A stretch of DNA of 64,000 bases from Macrosoma leucophasiata (lineage: Eukaryota; Arthropoda; Insecta; Lepidoptera; Hedylidae). This document shows positions 1-11,376 of this stretch, one piece after another. Each line of letters begins with the position of its first letter. Within the stretch, counting starts at the first letter, position 1. The stretch is from positions 13,028,501-13,092,500 of the forward strand of contig JAWQUS010000010.1 in NCBI GenBank assembly GCA_036365455.1, written 5' to 3'. The notes under the pieces were generated by a model, which was not told the origin of the DNA, did not search any database, and was given only the letters and a program-made list of their open reading frames with translations. Both the position numbers and the translations under genes were made by a program.

Positions 1-295
1 GTCCATACATTTTTGCAACATCTCCTTTGAACTTCTAATTTCATTTTAGCAAATTGTAAGTGTTTACTTGTGGGCTTGTGGGTGTGTACGAATTCATGCA
101 TTCTTCGCTATCCATTCGAGGAATAAAGGTGTGAAGTCTCGTTTCAAATTCAAATCAATGTAACATTTTTCATTAATACAGTAGCTGAATTTTAAGATTT
201 TATAAAGGCGCCAGTGACTACGCCTAACTCACCGTTGATACTACTCGACGGGAGCCCACAATAATATCGGTCACATTGAAATAAAGTTACAAAAG

Positions 296-614
296 CAGTG
301 GTGGATTTACCAGCAGGCTGAGTAGGCTGGAGCCTAGGGCGCCAAATTTTAAGGGGCGACAGAATTAGGTCATAATTTTTTTACTTCTATTTACAAAATT
401 ACTGCTAAAATTATCAAGGCTTAGACCATAGTTCCCAATGATTCTAACCATAGAAAAAAAGTTGATGTATGGAGGATAATGCTTAGAACATAAAGTTGGA
501 ATTTTATTGATAGAAAATATACCTAATTGATATGATTGTGGACTACGATATCAAAATATAGGGGCGGCGAAAATTGAGTAGCCTACCGGCGGCAAATTTG
601 TAAATCCGCCACTG
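296..614. mobile_element. hAT-type MITE with intact target duplication
   Basis: The inverted ends are CAGTGGTGGATTTAC and, reading inward from the right, CAGTGGCGGATTTAC: 15 bases with one mismatch. The element is flanked by a perfect 8-bp duplication TACAAAAG (288-295 and 615-622). Eight-base duplications and CAGTG-type ends mark the hAT superfamily. The 319-bp interior has no transposase frame, so it is non-autonomous. The intact duplication suggests a fairly young insertion. Confidence 0.85.
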
Positions 615-657
615 TACAAAAGTAATATTAAATAAAAATAAAATTTGGTTGCCTCAT

Positions 658-948
658 TCAGAATCTCAAATAATAATCTAAAGCTATATAAGAAAAAAAA
701 AAGCAGTGCAAGGGGCACTGCGCGTGTTTTGCCCTACACAACATTTGGATAATACCTACAACTTGGTTTGTGTTGATGTTTGTGCAGATTTTTGCATGCC
801 GGAAGACGAATGGGTAGGCCCCTACATGGTGGGTCGACGACGTCCTCGTGAATATCTTTGAAATTCGCGGACAATCACTGGATGAGGGCGGCCCAGGACC
901 GCTTGATGTTGACATTTTTGAGGCAGGTTTTTGCTTATGAGAGGACAT
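658..948 (-). other. 96-codon open frame, unrecognised
   Basis: This minus-strand frame starts MSSHKQKPASKMSTSS and runs to a stop in AT-rich sequence. The first 60 residues have a plausible Ser/Pro-rich composition and the last third looks random. It follows a fragment of a common repeat (1010-1097). I see no domain and no splice evidence; it may be chance. Confidence 0.12.
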
Positions 949-1009
949 CTTTTGGTTGAAATTATAATATCGATGACATGATATAATATGGAATAAATAA
1001 TGATACGAC

Positions 1010-1097
1010 TCGGTTTAGCGATACGGGCGCGTTCGGGTGTGTGATGGGTGACCGCTAGTGGTAAATTAAAATGCGCGTTTCCGTGCTTTGGAGTTAT
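1010..1097 (-). repeat. fragment of interspersed repeat, also at 18737-19085
   Basis: In reverse complement it matches the right part of the longer copy, sharing CACGGAAACGCGCATTTAAT and CCACTAGCGGTCACCCA. Confidence 0.6.
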
Positions 1098-2739
1098 CGA
1101 AAGATTCGGTTGCTATCGAAAGATAGCAGTAGTTAAACCCTGTCGGAGGCTTTATGGGCTTGAGATCGTAGTCACCACCGCATTATTTACTTGTTCTGTG
1201 TTATCTTGTTATTTTTAGATGACTTTTTGATCCCTACTTTTGTGTGTACACACACATAATAAAAAAAATATGTTAGTAATTCGTAGTAAAATATCTGCGG
1301 TGCCGCAGTACCTTTGAAAGCTCTACTTATTTTGTAGTGAATGAGTGTAACTGTCAATCTGTCTGTCTGTCTGACTGTTACAGGTTCACAATCAAGATGC
1401 TGGGTCAATTGTTTTGAACAAAAGGGAGATATTAAGAATCATGAAGAAAGTATTAAAACTATTTTTTGTGTAAAAACCAAAGGGTACGCAGATGAAATTC
1501 CAGGGAAAACCTAGTCTTTATAGAGTTTCATAAAAAAACTATCGCTTTTTTCACAGCATAACATTCACACATCGTTAATCATTTAAAATCATTCGAAGCA
1601 ATGTATACATAAGGGTACCTATACATGGGAGCCAACACAGTAGAATATAAAAAAACATGTCTGTTTTTATTATTTTTATGTTCTTTATTTAAAAAATGAG
1701 CGAATTGATTGGTTGCGCGGCTCCGCGACCGACCCTCGAAATATGCGCAGCGTCCCTCCGACAACCCACCAATCACACACGTCTACCCTTAGAGGGTCCT
1801 CGCCCTATGCGCGTGGGATATGAAATAATAGAAATTATATTGTTCACGAACACGAAATGCAACGAATAAGTTACAATTTGTGACCGTAAATATAGACAGA
1901 AGTAATTTAAGAAATGATTTTAACAGAAAGTAATACAATTTTATTTCTGAAATGGCGAATCCGAAAGATAATAATATTATGAACTAATTAATCACTATAA
2001 GCTACGAGCACATACACCTAGAAATACTATTTTACCTATATTAAAATGAACCTAGTTTGAATTTAGGGTCTAGGTTTGTTGAAGTATTCTTATTTTTTCG
2101 ATTGTGTTCCGTCCTTTTTTTAAATGCCTGCAAGGTTTACAAGTTTTACTTATGATAATTTAAGCAATGAACGTTCGTTCTCGTATTTGAAAATGTCAAT
2201 TTAGGTAAAATAAACTTCAACAAAGATATTCTGCTAAAAGTTTTAACTCCAACAATGATGAGACTAGAAATAAAAATAAAATAAAAAAATATTTAAATTT
2301 GATAATAATGATTATTTTTTGTCATTAATACGATGCGATCCATTTATTTAGTAGAAGAGAAGTATTGATGGACTGGTCTTGAAATCTCTTCATTCTAGAA
2401 AAATAAATTAAGCTGCTTAAATGTCTTTTGAGATTTTAACTTAACTTGGAGTTAAAACTATTTTATATAATGGATTGATATGAATGGACGAGATACGAGA
2501 TTAGGATACGAGATTGCAAAATATTTTAATTTATTGTCGTATGGTTTTTACCCTACCTTGCATATCACGTTATCATTATAAAAACGTCTATCATTAAAAA
2601 CATAAAATATCTCAAATTTTAGAAGTCTACGTACATATGTGTTTCTACGTCGTCTGTATTATTAATGGATTGCGATAATGATCATTTATTGGATACAGTA
2701 TAATAATATGACGTTCTTCAGTAAGGAATACACTAGGCC
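1098..2739. other. no gene recognised
   Basis: AT-rich sequence with no convincing coding or splice signals. A GC-richer patch with several CGCG steps at 1690-1810 and a short GTCT run at 1357-1374 are the only visible landmarks. Confidence 0.5.
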
Positions 2740-2985
2740 TCTGGTGGTAGAGCTCCCGTGTCGGAATTCGAGGGCGTAGACATTTTCAATTTTTAAATGC
2801 ACGACATTATCTTTCTGCCGCCAAATGTTAGTATTCAGCATTATCTTGTTCCAGTTAGATGATGATGTTTGGTCATGTAATAAATATCAAAGAGGCACGC
2901 ATCTGCATTTTGACCTTCAGTTTTTGTGTAGACGTCTGCATTCACTTACCATCAATGTGAACTGTATGCTTGTCTGCCACAATCA
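2740..2985 (+). repeat. SINE-like repeat family A, copy 1
   Basis: It begins CTGGTGGTAGAGCTC and ends in the GCTTGTCTGCCAC motif. The family is about 290 bp with an A-rich end after GCCACTTTTATTACAT. The head matches the D-arm half of a tRNA (GTGGTAGAGC), but no B box is visible. It recurs at least 16 times in this window. Confidence 0.75.
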
Positions 2986-5286
2986 TCTCATCATCAAAAT
3001 ATCTTCATGCATATGACTTCAAGGCCGACGTCTTATTGCGCTTGAATTTAAGAACTGCAAAAATTTTGTTTCTTATATTAACATGGCAGCGCATATGAGG
3101 GGACGAAACAAAGTTAATGACAATTCAGTTCAGATTCGCAATAAATGGTTCTCCCGTTCTCCTGTAGGTTTTCAAAATAAGTACATTATATCAGCGGTAA
3201 AAAAAAGATATTTGACTCACAAGACAAACAATGAATCGAATCGTCGCATAGAATATATTTTTGGCTGAATTTCACAATCATTATTTCCAATACTAGATAG
3301 GTATAAGTACCGAAATATGTAATCAATTTAAGTCTTAATTAAACAAAAACAGTTCTATGTATCCATCTCAAGATTTTTTATTATTAATGATGCAATGATC
3401 TCTAACAAATCAAGGTATACCTACCTACAAAAACTTTGTTATTAAAGTACCTAATTCAAAAACTATAGTATTTGGACATGTACCTAGGTATGTTTTATAT
3501 ATTAAATGAAAAATAATTCATCATCACTAATATTATAAACATATTATTGAATGTTTCCGTGCCCTTTGTCAATTCCAAAACTCAACTCATATTTTTATAA
3601 GTCCTCCCTTAGTTTGCTCATCAAATATTCGAGATGAATCTACCAATAAACAAACTATGATACAAACTTGTCACGCAGTTTTGTCAACTTTTGATTCGGA
3701 TATTAAGTGATATTCACACAAGAGCGCTTATTTGTGATTGTCACGAGACTCGCGATCGAAAGCTTTGTGAAAAGGCAAAGGCAAAAACTAGTCAGTTTTG
3801 TCGTATGTGCAACCGCCCCCTCGATGCATTATGGATGCTTACCCTCCCGTTTATTTCGAATCGTGATGACTTGCGATGAGTTTGCAAATAATCAAATGAT
3901 ATAATATTTTACATACAAGTACGTGCTATTTATTTGATATCTCTTAGAATATTTATTTGCTAGCGGATTTAATTAAGGGTAGAGAATTTTGGTTCCGGAT
4001 GAAAACCAGCGTCAGACAACTCCTAGGTGTTCAGACATTATGGTGAACTGGACATCTGGACTTTGGCGCAGCCGTGAGGCACACATTACGTATAGGTATA
4101 CAATAAATAAAAAATAGTGTTGTCTTATCTTTGTTCATAGTTTTATGTGAGGTTCAATGTTGTTTGTATGTCTGTTTTATTTCACTGCGGGTTGTATTAT
4201 AAATATTTCTTTCTTTCTTCTTTAAAAAATAACCAATTTTGCAATAAACTCATCATTTTCTATTTTGCGATTAACGTTCATTATGAAGTAGGTATGTTTA
4301 TTAAATTATAGGTAATATATTAATTAACGTTTAAAACCATTCGTCAAAAACCTAAAATTTCGTATTTTTTAGTGAACCACGTTATTACAAAAAGTGGAGC
4401 TAAATGTAAAATTATTATTTCAAAATGAAAAAAATCGAATCAGATGTCTTTATGCATTAGTGCAAAGTTATTGGGTATTTCAGAGAAAAATACTGCCAAT
4501 ATTGATGATAAGGGGTACAAGAAGTAATAGCTTTAAATAAAGGTCAATGGCGTTTGTATGTAAACATGCGTTTGTAAAAAAACTGTCTTTGTAATCTATC
4601 TATCCTATGATTTTACGCAGCTAAAACTAAGGTGGAAGGAATTCAAAACTATACGTTTTGAATATGTGCCTTGATCCAATTTCTACTTTGTCTCTTGCGC
4701 TGATGTGAGTATCATAAGTTCTTAATCATTTTGTCTGAACATTTTATTACCTATTGAATTAAACTTTATTGCACAGAAACTCAGACCCATGGAGTACAAA
4801 ATAAATCATTTAGCATAACCGAAATAATGTTTAATGGCGATTTTAATCCCGGTGAATGCCATTTCCAAATTGGGGCTTTATTTGCAAAGCTGATATGGAT
4901 TTTTTGGGTTCTTTTGTGATTTTTTATAAATTGGTCAACGAGGGGTCAGTTTTTTGTCTCGCATCGTGATTGATTGACAGGGAACGGTCACTCGCAAATT
5001 GCCATCTGTATGCAGATAAAAAACGTCCCTAAAAGTGAGCTCTGATTACTTTGATTGTTACGTGAAACTTATTTTGCCTACCTATTTATCGCGAATGACG
5101 ATGCATATGAAAATTTATCCCAGACAATAATTTGATAACCATAGCTTGATGATTACTAAAAAGGTTGATTCTTTCATGTACGAATATGTTTCTATAGTTA
5201 ATAATGAAATCACACATTTAAAATTTTCAAGGTTACACAATATTAAACCCAAATGTTGGATCAATTATTACTTACGTATGCTACTT
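2986..5286. other. no gene recognised
   Basis: AT-rich, with only short chance frames. The 61- to 65-codon frames near 3.1 and 3.7 kb lack splice context and recognisable domains. Confidence 0.5.
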
Positions 5287-5338
5287 ATGATTAGTGAAAT
5301 GCTCAAGGATAGTGATCCTTGAGCATTTCACTAATCAT
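5287..5338. repeat. perfect palindrome, 24-bp arms, 4-base loop
   Basis: The arms 5287-5310 and 5315-5338 are exact reverse complements around AGTG. One arm contains TTAGTGAAATGCTCAAGGAT. No similar sequence occurs elsewhere in the window. Confidence 0.9.
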
Positions 5339-5744
5339 TTTTTTACAGTGGTAAAATCAGGTGTTGTATTTACTTACACAATAGTGGTTAAGGTAATGCT
5401 TCCCGGTTCAGGTTCTTTTATCGACGACTCTATGGTTTCTTTGATATGAGTGATACCCTCTTGTCCCTTCGGATATTTCGTCCACTAAAGCCGGGCACGC
5501 GTCCACTTTTTTTTTTGTTATGATTCACTTTTTTGCAGCATTTTTTCTCAAAAAATGCTCCCCTATTTACACGCTAACAGGGACCTTTGATCTAAGCGCT
5601 TATTAAATGTAAATATTTCATGAAACATTATCGCAATATTTTTTGTTGATTTTTGTATTCTTTGGTTACTTTTGTATAAAAAGCGATGCACTTTAGGTAA
5701 ATTTCACATTCAGGTTCATGTCAAAAATAGAAAATATATGTTTT

Positions 5745-5915
5745 TTTATATAATGTAGGTGGCAGACAAGTATGCGGTTCACATAAGTGATGACTGCCTA
5801 TAGACACTCACTTAAAGATCAGAGGTCAAAATGCAGATGCGTTGCCACCCCTGAGACCTTAGTTGTTATGTCTCTGTGATTAGTTATCACGGGGCCATAC
5901 AATGTGTACTTGCAA
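5745..5915 (-). repeat. SINE-like family A, truncated copy
   Basis: GTGGCAGACAAGTATGCGGT, CAAAATGCAGATGCGTTGCC and the following CTGAGACC match the 3' half of the family in reverse. Confidence 0.7.
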
Positions 5916-6071
5916 ACTTGAGGTTTATCTTACCGGTTCAATTGCTGATGCCTCACAAAATCTAAATACCTAATTAATATTTCTGTTTGATACCTTCCCG
6001 TCTCTTTCATAACTGAAACTCTATCAATTGTGTTGTTACTTGCCATCTCTTTGTTCTCTATTTTTTTAATA

Positions 6072-6365
6072 AGTAATGGAAGTGGCAAACAAGCATGCAG
6101 TTCACATTGATGTTAAGTGATAACTGCAGCCTATAGACACCCACACAAAGACCAATGTCAAAATGCAGATGCGTTACCACTCCTGAGGCCTAAGGTGTTA
6201 TGCCTCTGTGCCGGAAACTACAGGCAATTACAGTAAAAATAGAGGTCAAAAATGAGATTGCTTTTCTACTCCTAAGGCCCTAGTAGTTTTGCCCCGTTGA
6301 TAGAAATTACGGGGACATACTTTACCATAATGGTAGAGCTGAACTCTACCATTTGGTGGCAAAAG
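6072..6365 (-). repeat. SINE-like family A, two joined truncated copies
   Basis: The first part runs from GGAAGTGGCAAACAAGCATG to CCGGAAACTACAGG. At about 6238 a second partial copy restarts with AGAGGTCAAAAATGAGATTG and runs to ACTCTACCATTTGGTGGC. Confidence 0.65.
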
Positions 6366-6483
6366 TTTATCGTTTTTAAATGTAGTTATTTATATGTATT
6401 GCATTTATTGGAACTGTTTATAGCCGTAAAAAATATATTGATCTTTTTCAATCTTGTACGTCGATTAATAATTATAATTTAAA

Positions 6484-6616
6484 ATGTGTGTAGGTATTGC
6501 CGTGTCATAATACCGCCTATTTAAATAAAAGTAGTAGGTAGTACCTAATCATATAAATCAATCATAGACTATGATATAAATGGGCGGTATTATGACACGG
6601 TAATACCTACACATAT
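6484..6616. mobile_element. foldback MITE, arms about 40 bp
   Basis: The left arm contains GTAGGTATTGCCGTGTCATA and the right arm its complement with one change (ACCGTGTCAT). The arms are separated by about 50 AT-rich bases. There is no coding capacity. Confidence 0.75.
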
Positions 6617-6982
6617 TTTTTATTATAATTATTTGAAGAGCTTCAACAACGACCGTTTTACCTAAATTATCACCCATTAAAGTACCTAAGTTTTTAGCAC
6701 TAATTTAATCTAGCGGTGCAACAAATTTTTTTTGGTATCCACTATCATAATAAACATTTGTAGGTTCAATAATGGTTCAATATATTTATTATTTCAGTTA
6801 TAGATATTTATTTAATTTTTATCTATACATATATAGAATTTAAATAAGTTAAAAATCTGCGTAAATTTAGAACATTCGTAGCGTGCAGTAATATGCTCAG
6901 GGGCGAATAAAGTATAGGGTGACCATAACCACAAAATAAAATTGTTCGATTTAATGAAAAATTGAAAATGCAATTTTATACG

Positions 6983-7155
6983 TAATGGTGGTAAGTAAGT
7001 ATACAGTTTACATGGGTGTTAAGAGACGTGACTAATACAGTTTACATGCCCGACATCTTCATAAAACCACAGGTAAAATGCTGATGCTGTGCTTCCCGTA
7101 CGGTTTTTTTGCTGGAGATTGATAGAGTACTTATACGGGACCATACAATTATGTA
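6983..7155 (-). repeat. SINE-like family A, old degenerate copy
   Basis: Weak but ordered matches: TAAGTAAGTATACAGTTTAC, AGGTAAAATGCTGATGCTGT and GGGACCATACAATTA. Confidence 0.45.
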
Positions 7156-7579
7156 ACTTAACTATATATTTCTTACTAATCTGTGTGTAATACTTCATAA
7201 TATACCTACGAGGTGAAATTTTAATACTTTATATTATTAAAACAATCGATTTTAAAAATATTTTTTTATTTATGTATGTATGTATCACAAGTATGTATTA
7301 TGTATATAGTATGTATCACAAGGCACATTATCTTATTTTGCTCTAAACATGAATGAATGTTTTTTTCAGACAATTACCAATTTTTATTTCCCACCTGCAC
7401 TACTTCAAGTAGTGCATAATAGTATCTACGTTTAGTCAATTAATTATCATTTGTCACGCTTCATCTCTATGTGATTTTTTATTATTTGGTTCCAATAATG
7501 CTACTGAAGGCAAATCGTTCTGCCGCGGGAAAACGGCCACTAAAAGTTTACCTAATATAAGTAATCCTGTATATAAGTC

Positions 7580-7790
7580 AAATGTTAGTGTTCAGCACTA
7601 CGGTGTCCTAGTTAATGGTAATGTATGACACCGCCAAAATTATCACAGAGATAAAAAACACACTTAACTTAGACCTCAAGGGTGCCAAGTGGCAAAGCAT
7701 CTGAATTTAGGCTTCTTGTTTTGTATCCATACCTATTGATGGTTTTGATTGATGAACCTTGCCACCATCGTAACATAAAAAAAAAATAAG
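7580..7790 (+). repeat. SINE-like family A, 5'-truncated copy
   Basis: AATGTTAGTGTTCAGCACTA and AGACCTCAAGGGTGCCA lead to a TTGCCACC-ATCGTAACATAAAAA tail. Confidence 0.6.
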
Positions 7791-7964
7791 CAAACGTTAC
7801 AAAATATAATTTGTAGATACACTGTTAACATAATTATATCACCATATTTTTTCACATATGTATAAAATTCAACTTTTTTTTAGTCACAATGTGAAAGTAC
7901 GATATTATACGATATTTGTAATGATGTTCGAAATTTTAATTAATTTATGGTGACATTAGTAAGA

Positions 7965-8110
7965 GTATTGTGTCCACGAGCTGACCAGCAGATGTGCGAA
8001 GGGCCGGCTGTTTGTATTCACCCGCACCGTGCGCTCGTGCACTGCGCATGCGCCAGTCGCCCAATACAACAAATATGGCCGATAACACACTCTTTGAGCA
8101 GTTAAATACT
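7965..8110 (+). promoter_or_regulatory. GC-rich patch with NRF-1-like palindrome
   Basis: ACTGCGCATGCGCCA at about 8040 matches the palindromic NRF-1/Ewg core (YGCGCAYGCGCR). It is followed by CAACAAATATGGCC, an ATG in good insect context opening MADNTLFEQLNTQS (26 codons to a stop). It could be an orphan promoter or a first exon, but I could not place a convincing donor. Confidence 0.3.
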
Positions 8111-8774
8111 CAAAGCACTCACCATGCGTCTCATATAATATTAAATACTACGTAGGGTTAGAAAAAAGTATTAATTTCAATACACAACATTTTGTATCAT
8201 TCTTTTCTTTTATTTGAACGGATACCTATAGAAGATGGCTAAGACTATACGGAATCAATTTATACTGAGGGTTGCAACATTCCAAGTATGCCTGCAAAAT
8301 TAAAAATGAATAGTAGGTACATACCTCTTAGTTTAGTTACTTATACAACACTTTGTATCTCTTATGATATTGTATCTAATCATTTGAATAACGCAAAATA
8401 TTGATGTTTTACTTACAAAAATAATGTTTGTATTACAATTATAACAAACAAAAAGTGTTCTGTGGCAGACCCGTGGTGTGACCGTGTGGTGTGAGTTTGT
8501 TTGTCAGAAAAATTTTTTTAGCGAAAAAGAGAGTGTAATCAGATTTTTTTTCTAGGTTCAATAATCTAACTCCTGTGGCCCTTTTATACCGTTTCGATTT
8601 ATCTATTTTTCTTGACAGACCTTCGCCACATTTGTAATAATTAACATACAAGAACTTTTTTATATATAATTTGACATTTACAAGCCATTCAACTTTTTCA
8701 AATACCGTAACCCCAGCGTGGGTTACAGCGTTCTTACATGAAATAAATGCCGTACACGTATACTTCATTTATTT

Positions 8775-8820
8775 AAAAAAAAGCAAGTGCAAGTCGGATG
8801 TGCCCATGAAGGGTTTTGTA
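8775..8820 (+). repeat. terminal fragment of the GGGTTCCGTAG repeat family
   Basis: GCAAGTGCAAGTCGGATGTG followed by CATGAAGGGTTTTGTAG matches the 5' edge of the repeat at 34017-34905. Confidence 0.5.
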
Positions 8821-8936
8821 GTGGAAAATAATATTTGACTTAATTAATTAATATTGACCACTATTATGTTTTATCAAAACGGCAAACAAAACTTACAATG
8901 CAAGAAGTCATATAAGCAATTGTTGAAAATAAAAAA

Positions 8937-9122
8937 AACTTGTTTTATATTATTTCGCAATAACACATGCTTGTGAAATATATTTTATTTTAAAGAAAAA
9001 TGGAAAGAAAAATTTGACTTCAGGCGAGGCTCGAACTCGCGACCTACTGGGAATCTAGTCCAGTAGACTAGAAAATAATATATTTCACAAGCATGTGTTA
9101 TTGCGAAATAATATAAAACAAT
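8937..9122. repeat. foldback of a tRNA-like repeat tail
   Basis: TTTCGCAATAACACATGCTT on the left is mirrored by AAGCATGTGTTATTGCGAAA on the right over about 50 bases. Between them lies half of a tRNA-like unit (9016-9064) in minus orientation. The strand switch falls inside the tRNA-like anticodon arm. Confidence 0.75.
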
Positions 9123-9153
9123 TATTAAGGGTAAAAGCGACTTCTTTACGATA

Positions 9154-9390
9154 TTCAATAAACTGAAAAGTCTATTATATCGGTTGCCTAACTAGCATAG
9201 TTGGTAATAGATGGCGCTACTGCTACCATAAAGCAATGCAATAGATGTGAAGGAAAGATTTGACAAATCGGGCAGGGCTTCAGTAGCTCAATTGGAAGAG
9301 CGACTGGACTAGATTCCCAGTAGGTCGCGAGTTCGAGCCTCGCCTGAAGTCAAATTTTTCTTTCCATTTTTCTTTAAAATAAAATATAAA
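9154..9390 (+). repeat. interspersed repeat with central tRNA-like cloverleaf
   Basis: The unit has a leader of about 120 bp (ending near TTTGACAAATCGGGCAG), a 76-nt tRNA-like core at 9276-9351, and a tail starting AAATTTTTCTTTCC. The core has a 7-bp acceptor stem (GGCTTCA with TGAAGTC, one G-U), a D arm GCTC/GAGC and a T arm GCGAG/CTCGC around TTCGAGC. The anticodon arm is imperfect. A near-identical unit lies at 45064-45336 in reverse. A real tRNA gene is unlikely because the flanks are repeated too. Confidence 0.7.
9276..9351 (+). tRNA. tRNA-like sequence (pseudo-tRNA within a repeat)
   Basis: The cloverleaf has good acceptor, D and T arms, and A- and B-box sequences (TAGCTCAATTGGAAGAGC; GAGTTCGAGCC). 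The anticodon stem has an A-C mismatch if the loop is seven bases; that loop would read AGA. A serine tRNA should have a long variable arm, which is absent. I regard it as tRNA-derived, not functional. Confidence 0.25.
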
Positions 9391-9444
9391 AAAAACTTGT
9401 TAAAAATATCTCGTTCTTACTAACTTTCGTTGAAAGTTTGAAAC

Positions 9445-10340
9445 TATATTTTATACCTTCTGAACTAATATTTTATTAAGCCTAATTTTAAGTTCTTGAA
9501 TGACATTAATTTCGCAAATGTCAACTGGTAGGTAATTTTTTAAAATCTTAGTTTTCATACATAACATACTTTTATTGACTAACGATGTCTTATTTAGCAG
9601 CATTTTAATTTTATGTTTATTGCGTTGGCTAGATAGATTTCTAAATAGATTCTTATTCTTTTTTACAAATACGATTAGAGTCAATAACTTAAGATTTTTG
9701 AAATGCGGTTTACAACTTTCTTTCCTTTTTAACCTGTTGATTGCTCTTACACACTGTTTTTGAGCCTTAAATACGTCTTCCCAGTGCGTCGAATTTCCCC
9801 AGAATATTATACCGTATCGCAGAATGGATTTGACATATGCATGATATATGCTGTTACTACTGCAGCTGTTTGTACAGTTTTTGAGAGCATGTACAGCATA
9901 TGTAAGCATTCTTGCTTAATTTTAAACATATTTCCTCAACATGTGTCTTCCAGTTAAGTCTAGAGTCAACATGTAGCCCTTGAAATTTTACAGAATCAGA
10001 TTTCTTTATCTTTATACCAGAATATTCAATTTCAAGATTAGATGTTTGATTTAGATTTTATTATTAGATTTTTGAATGCGATAATCTTTGTCTTTTCTAG
10101 GTTAATTACCAGGTTGTTAGTTGTTAAGTGCTATTTACGACCCTTTGCAGACTATCACGACTGTTTTCAGAAAATATGACAGTTTTGTCATATGCAAACA
10201 AAATCACCGGGAAATTTATAGATTTCGGAAAAACATTTATTCCAATTAAAAATAATAAAGGTCGTACAAAAATCCTAAAAAAAAAGGCTTTCACTAAAAA
10301 CAGAGCATATATACATTTTTTAGCATTTGGCTGCGACATC
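9445..10340 (-). pseudogene. LINE reverse transcriptase fragment, decayed
   Basis: Reading down from 10339, frames resemble RVRPLLFLIG, SINFPVILF and then AYDKTVIFSEN, a mutated GPLLFLIYIND...FADDT block (catalytic YADD degraded to AYDK). The 152-codon frame 9909-9451 (SILRYGIIFWGNSTHW, KAQKQCVRAI) is the usual region after the palm in Jockey/CR1-type LINEs. Frames are shifted between the blocks. It is 5'-truncated and inactive. Confidence 0.7.
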
Positions 10341-10625
10341 CTTAGAAGAAAATGTTAGAAGTTGTGATTTAGGTAAGTACTACAATTCACATAAATACAA
10401 TAGCTTAACTGAGAACAGTTTTAGCTAAGCTTAGTTAAAAAGTGTTAAGTTTTTGGATATTGGCATTTATGTCGTTTGTAATACAGTAGGCAAAATATCA
10501 AGGATACCTATTTGTGAAATTAATAATGATATTATTAAGAAGCAAGAATCGAACGATTTAAATTGAGAATTTAATGACCAGTATTTTTTGACATCTTGGA
10601 TATTTAATTAATAATAATAATAATA

Positions 10626-11372
10626 AGGGGGCAGAGCAGCTTGTGGCGAGCTGTTGGTAGCGACACCACCCCCTACCATCATCTCGAGTTCCTCCGAGAG
10701 AACTGGGCTCCGCCTCGTCCGCCACACAGAGGTGCGGCCGGACAAAGCATCAGGTCTCTCACCTCTGGCTTGCCTTCATTGGCCGGTCAGAGTGGGGCGC
10801 TAGAGGTATGGCATTTGCAGAAATTTAGATAATAGGCTGTTGTCTAAATTTCTGAAAGAGCCATACACTCGGGGGTGGAAGTGTCTAAAGGCATAATAGC
10901 GGGGAAGCCCGCTCCGAGCTCGAGATTACTCGCTCGTGATGGTGAAACCGGGGCCACACCTCTCGACACCCCCAGCCTCTCTCAACAGTGTTGCACACAA
11001 CCCTGTCGACCATCGGGTTGGCTGTTTGGGGGGCCCACCAAGGAGAGGCGAGTCACCACCTGCCTAAAGTAGGATTCGATAATGTGAGATGTTGAATATA
11101 GGCAGGTGCCGGATCTCACTCCATAGGCCCAGCCAGCTAGTCCCCCCAGTTCACCCACATAGCCCAAAGTTTGGCAAATCACTTTTCATTACAATAGTCC
11201 CATTATATTCTGCGGGGTCTGTCTGTGCCTGTATTAACTATTGATGCAGTCAGAGAGAGGTCCCGCCGAATATAACCCATTACAAAGTAGATCAAAATTC
11301 TCGAAAGGGCCTCTACGTGTTGGACCCCCCAAAGGTCCGGGGTTCAAATTGGACCCCGTGCTGACGAGAGAT
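10626..11372 (+). repeat. LINE-like repeat flanked by TAA runs, longer copy
   Basis: It is preceded by TAATAATAATAATAA and followed after GTGCTGACGAGAGA by TAGTAATAATAATA. Its last 390 bases match 18330-18733 closely. Short open frames are not convincing proteins. Insertion into TAA runs is the habit of R4/Dong LINEs, so I suspect that group. Confidence 0.55.
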
Positions 11373-11376
11373 AGTA

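Noticed and set aside
8439..8768. 109-codon minus-strand frame
   Set aside because: Lys/Tyr/Phe-rich composition typical of AT-rich chance frames, with no domain.
9276..9351. A functional tRNA gene
   Set aside because: The whole unit including flanks is repeated at 45064-45336 and the anticodon arm is imperfect, so a repeat-borne pseudo-tRNA is more likely.
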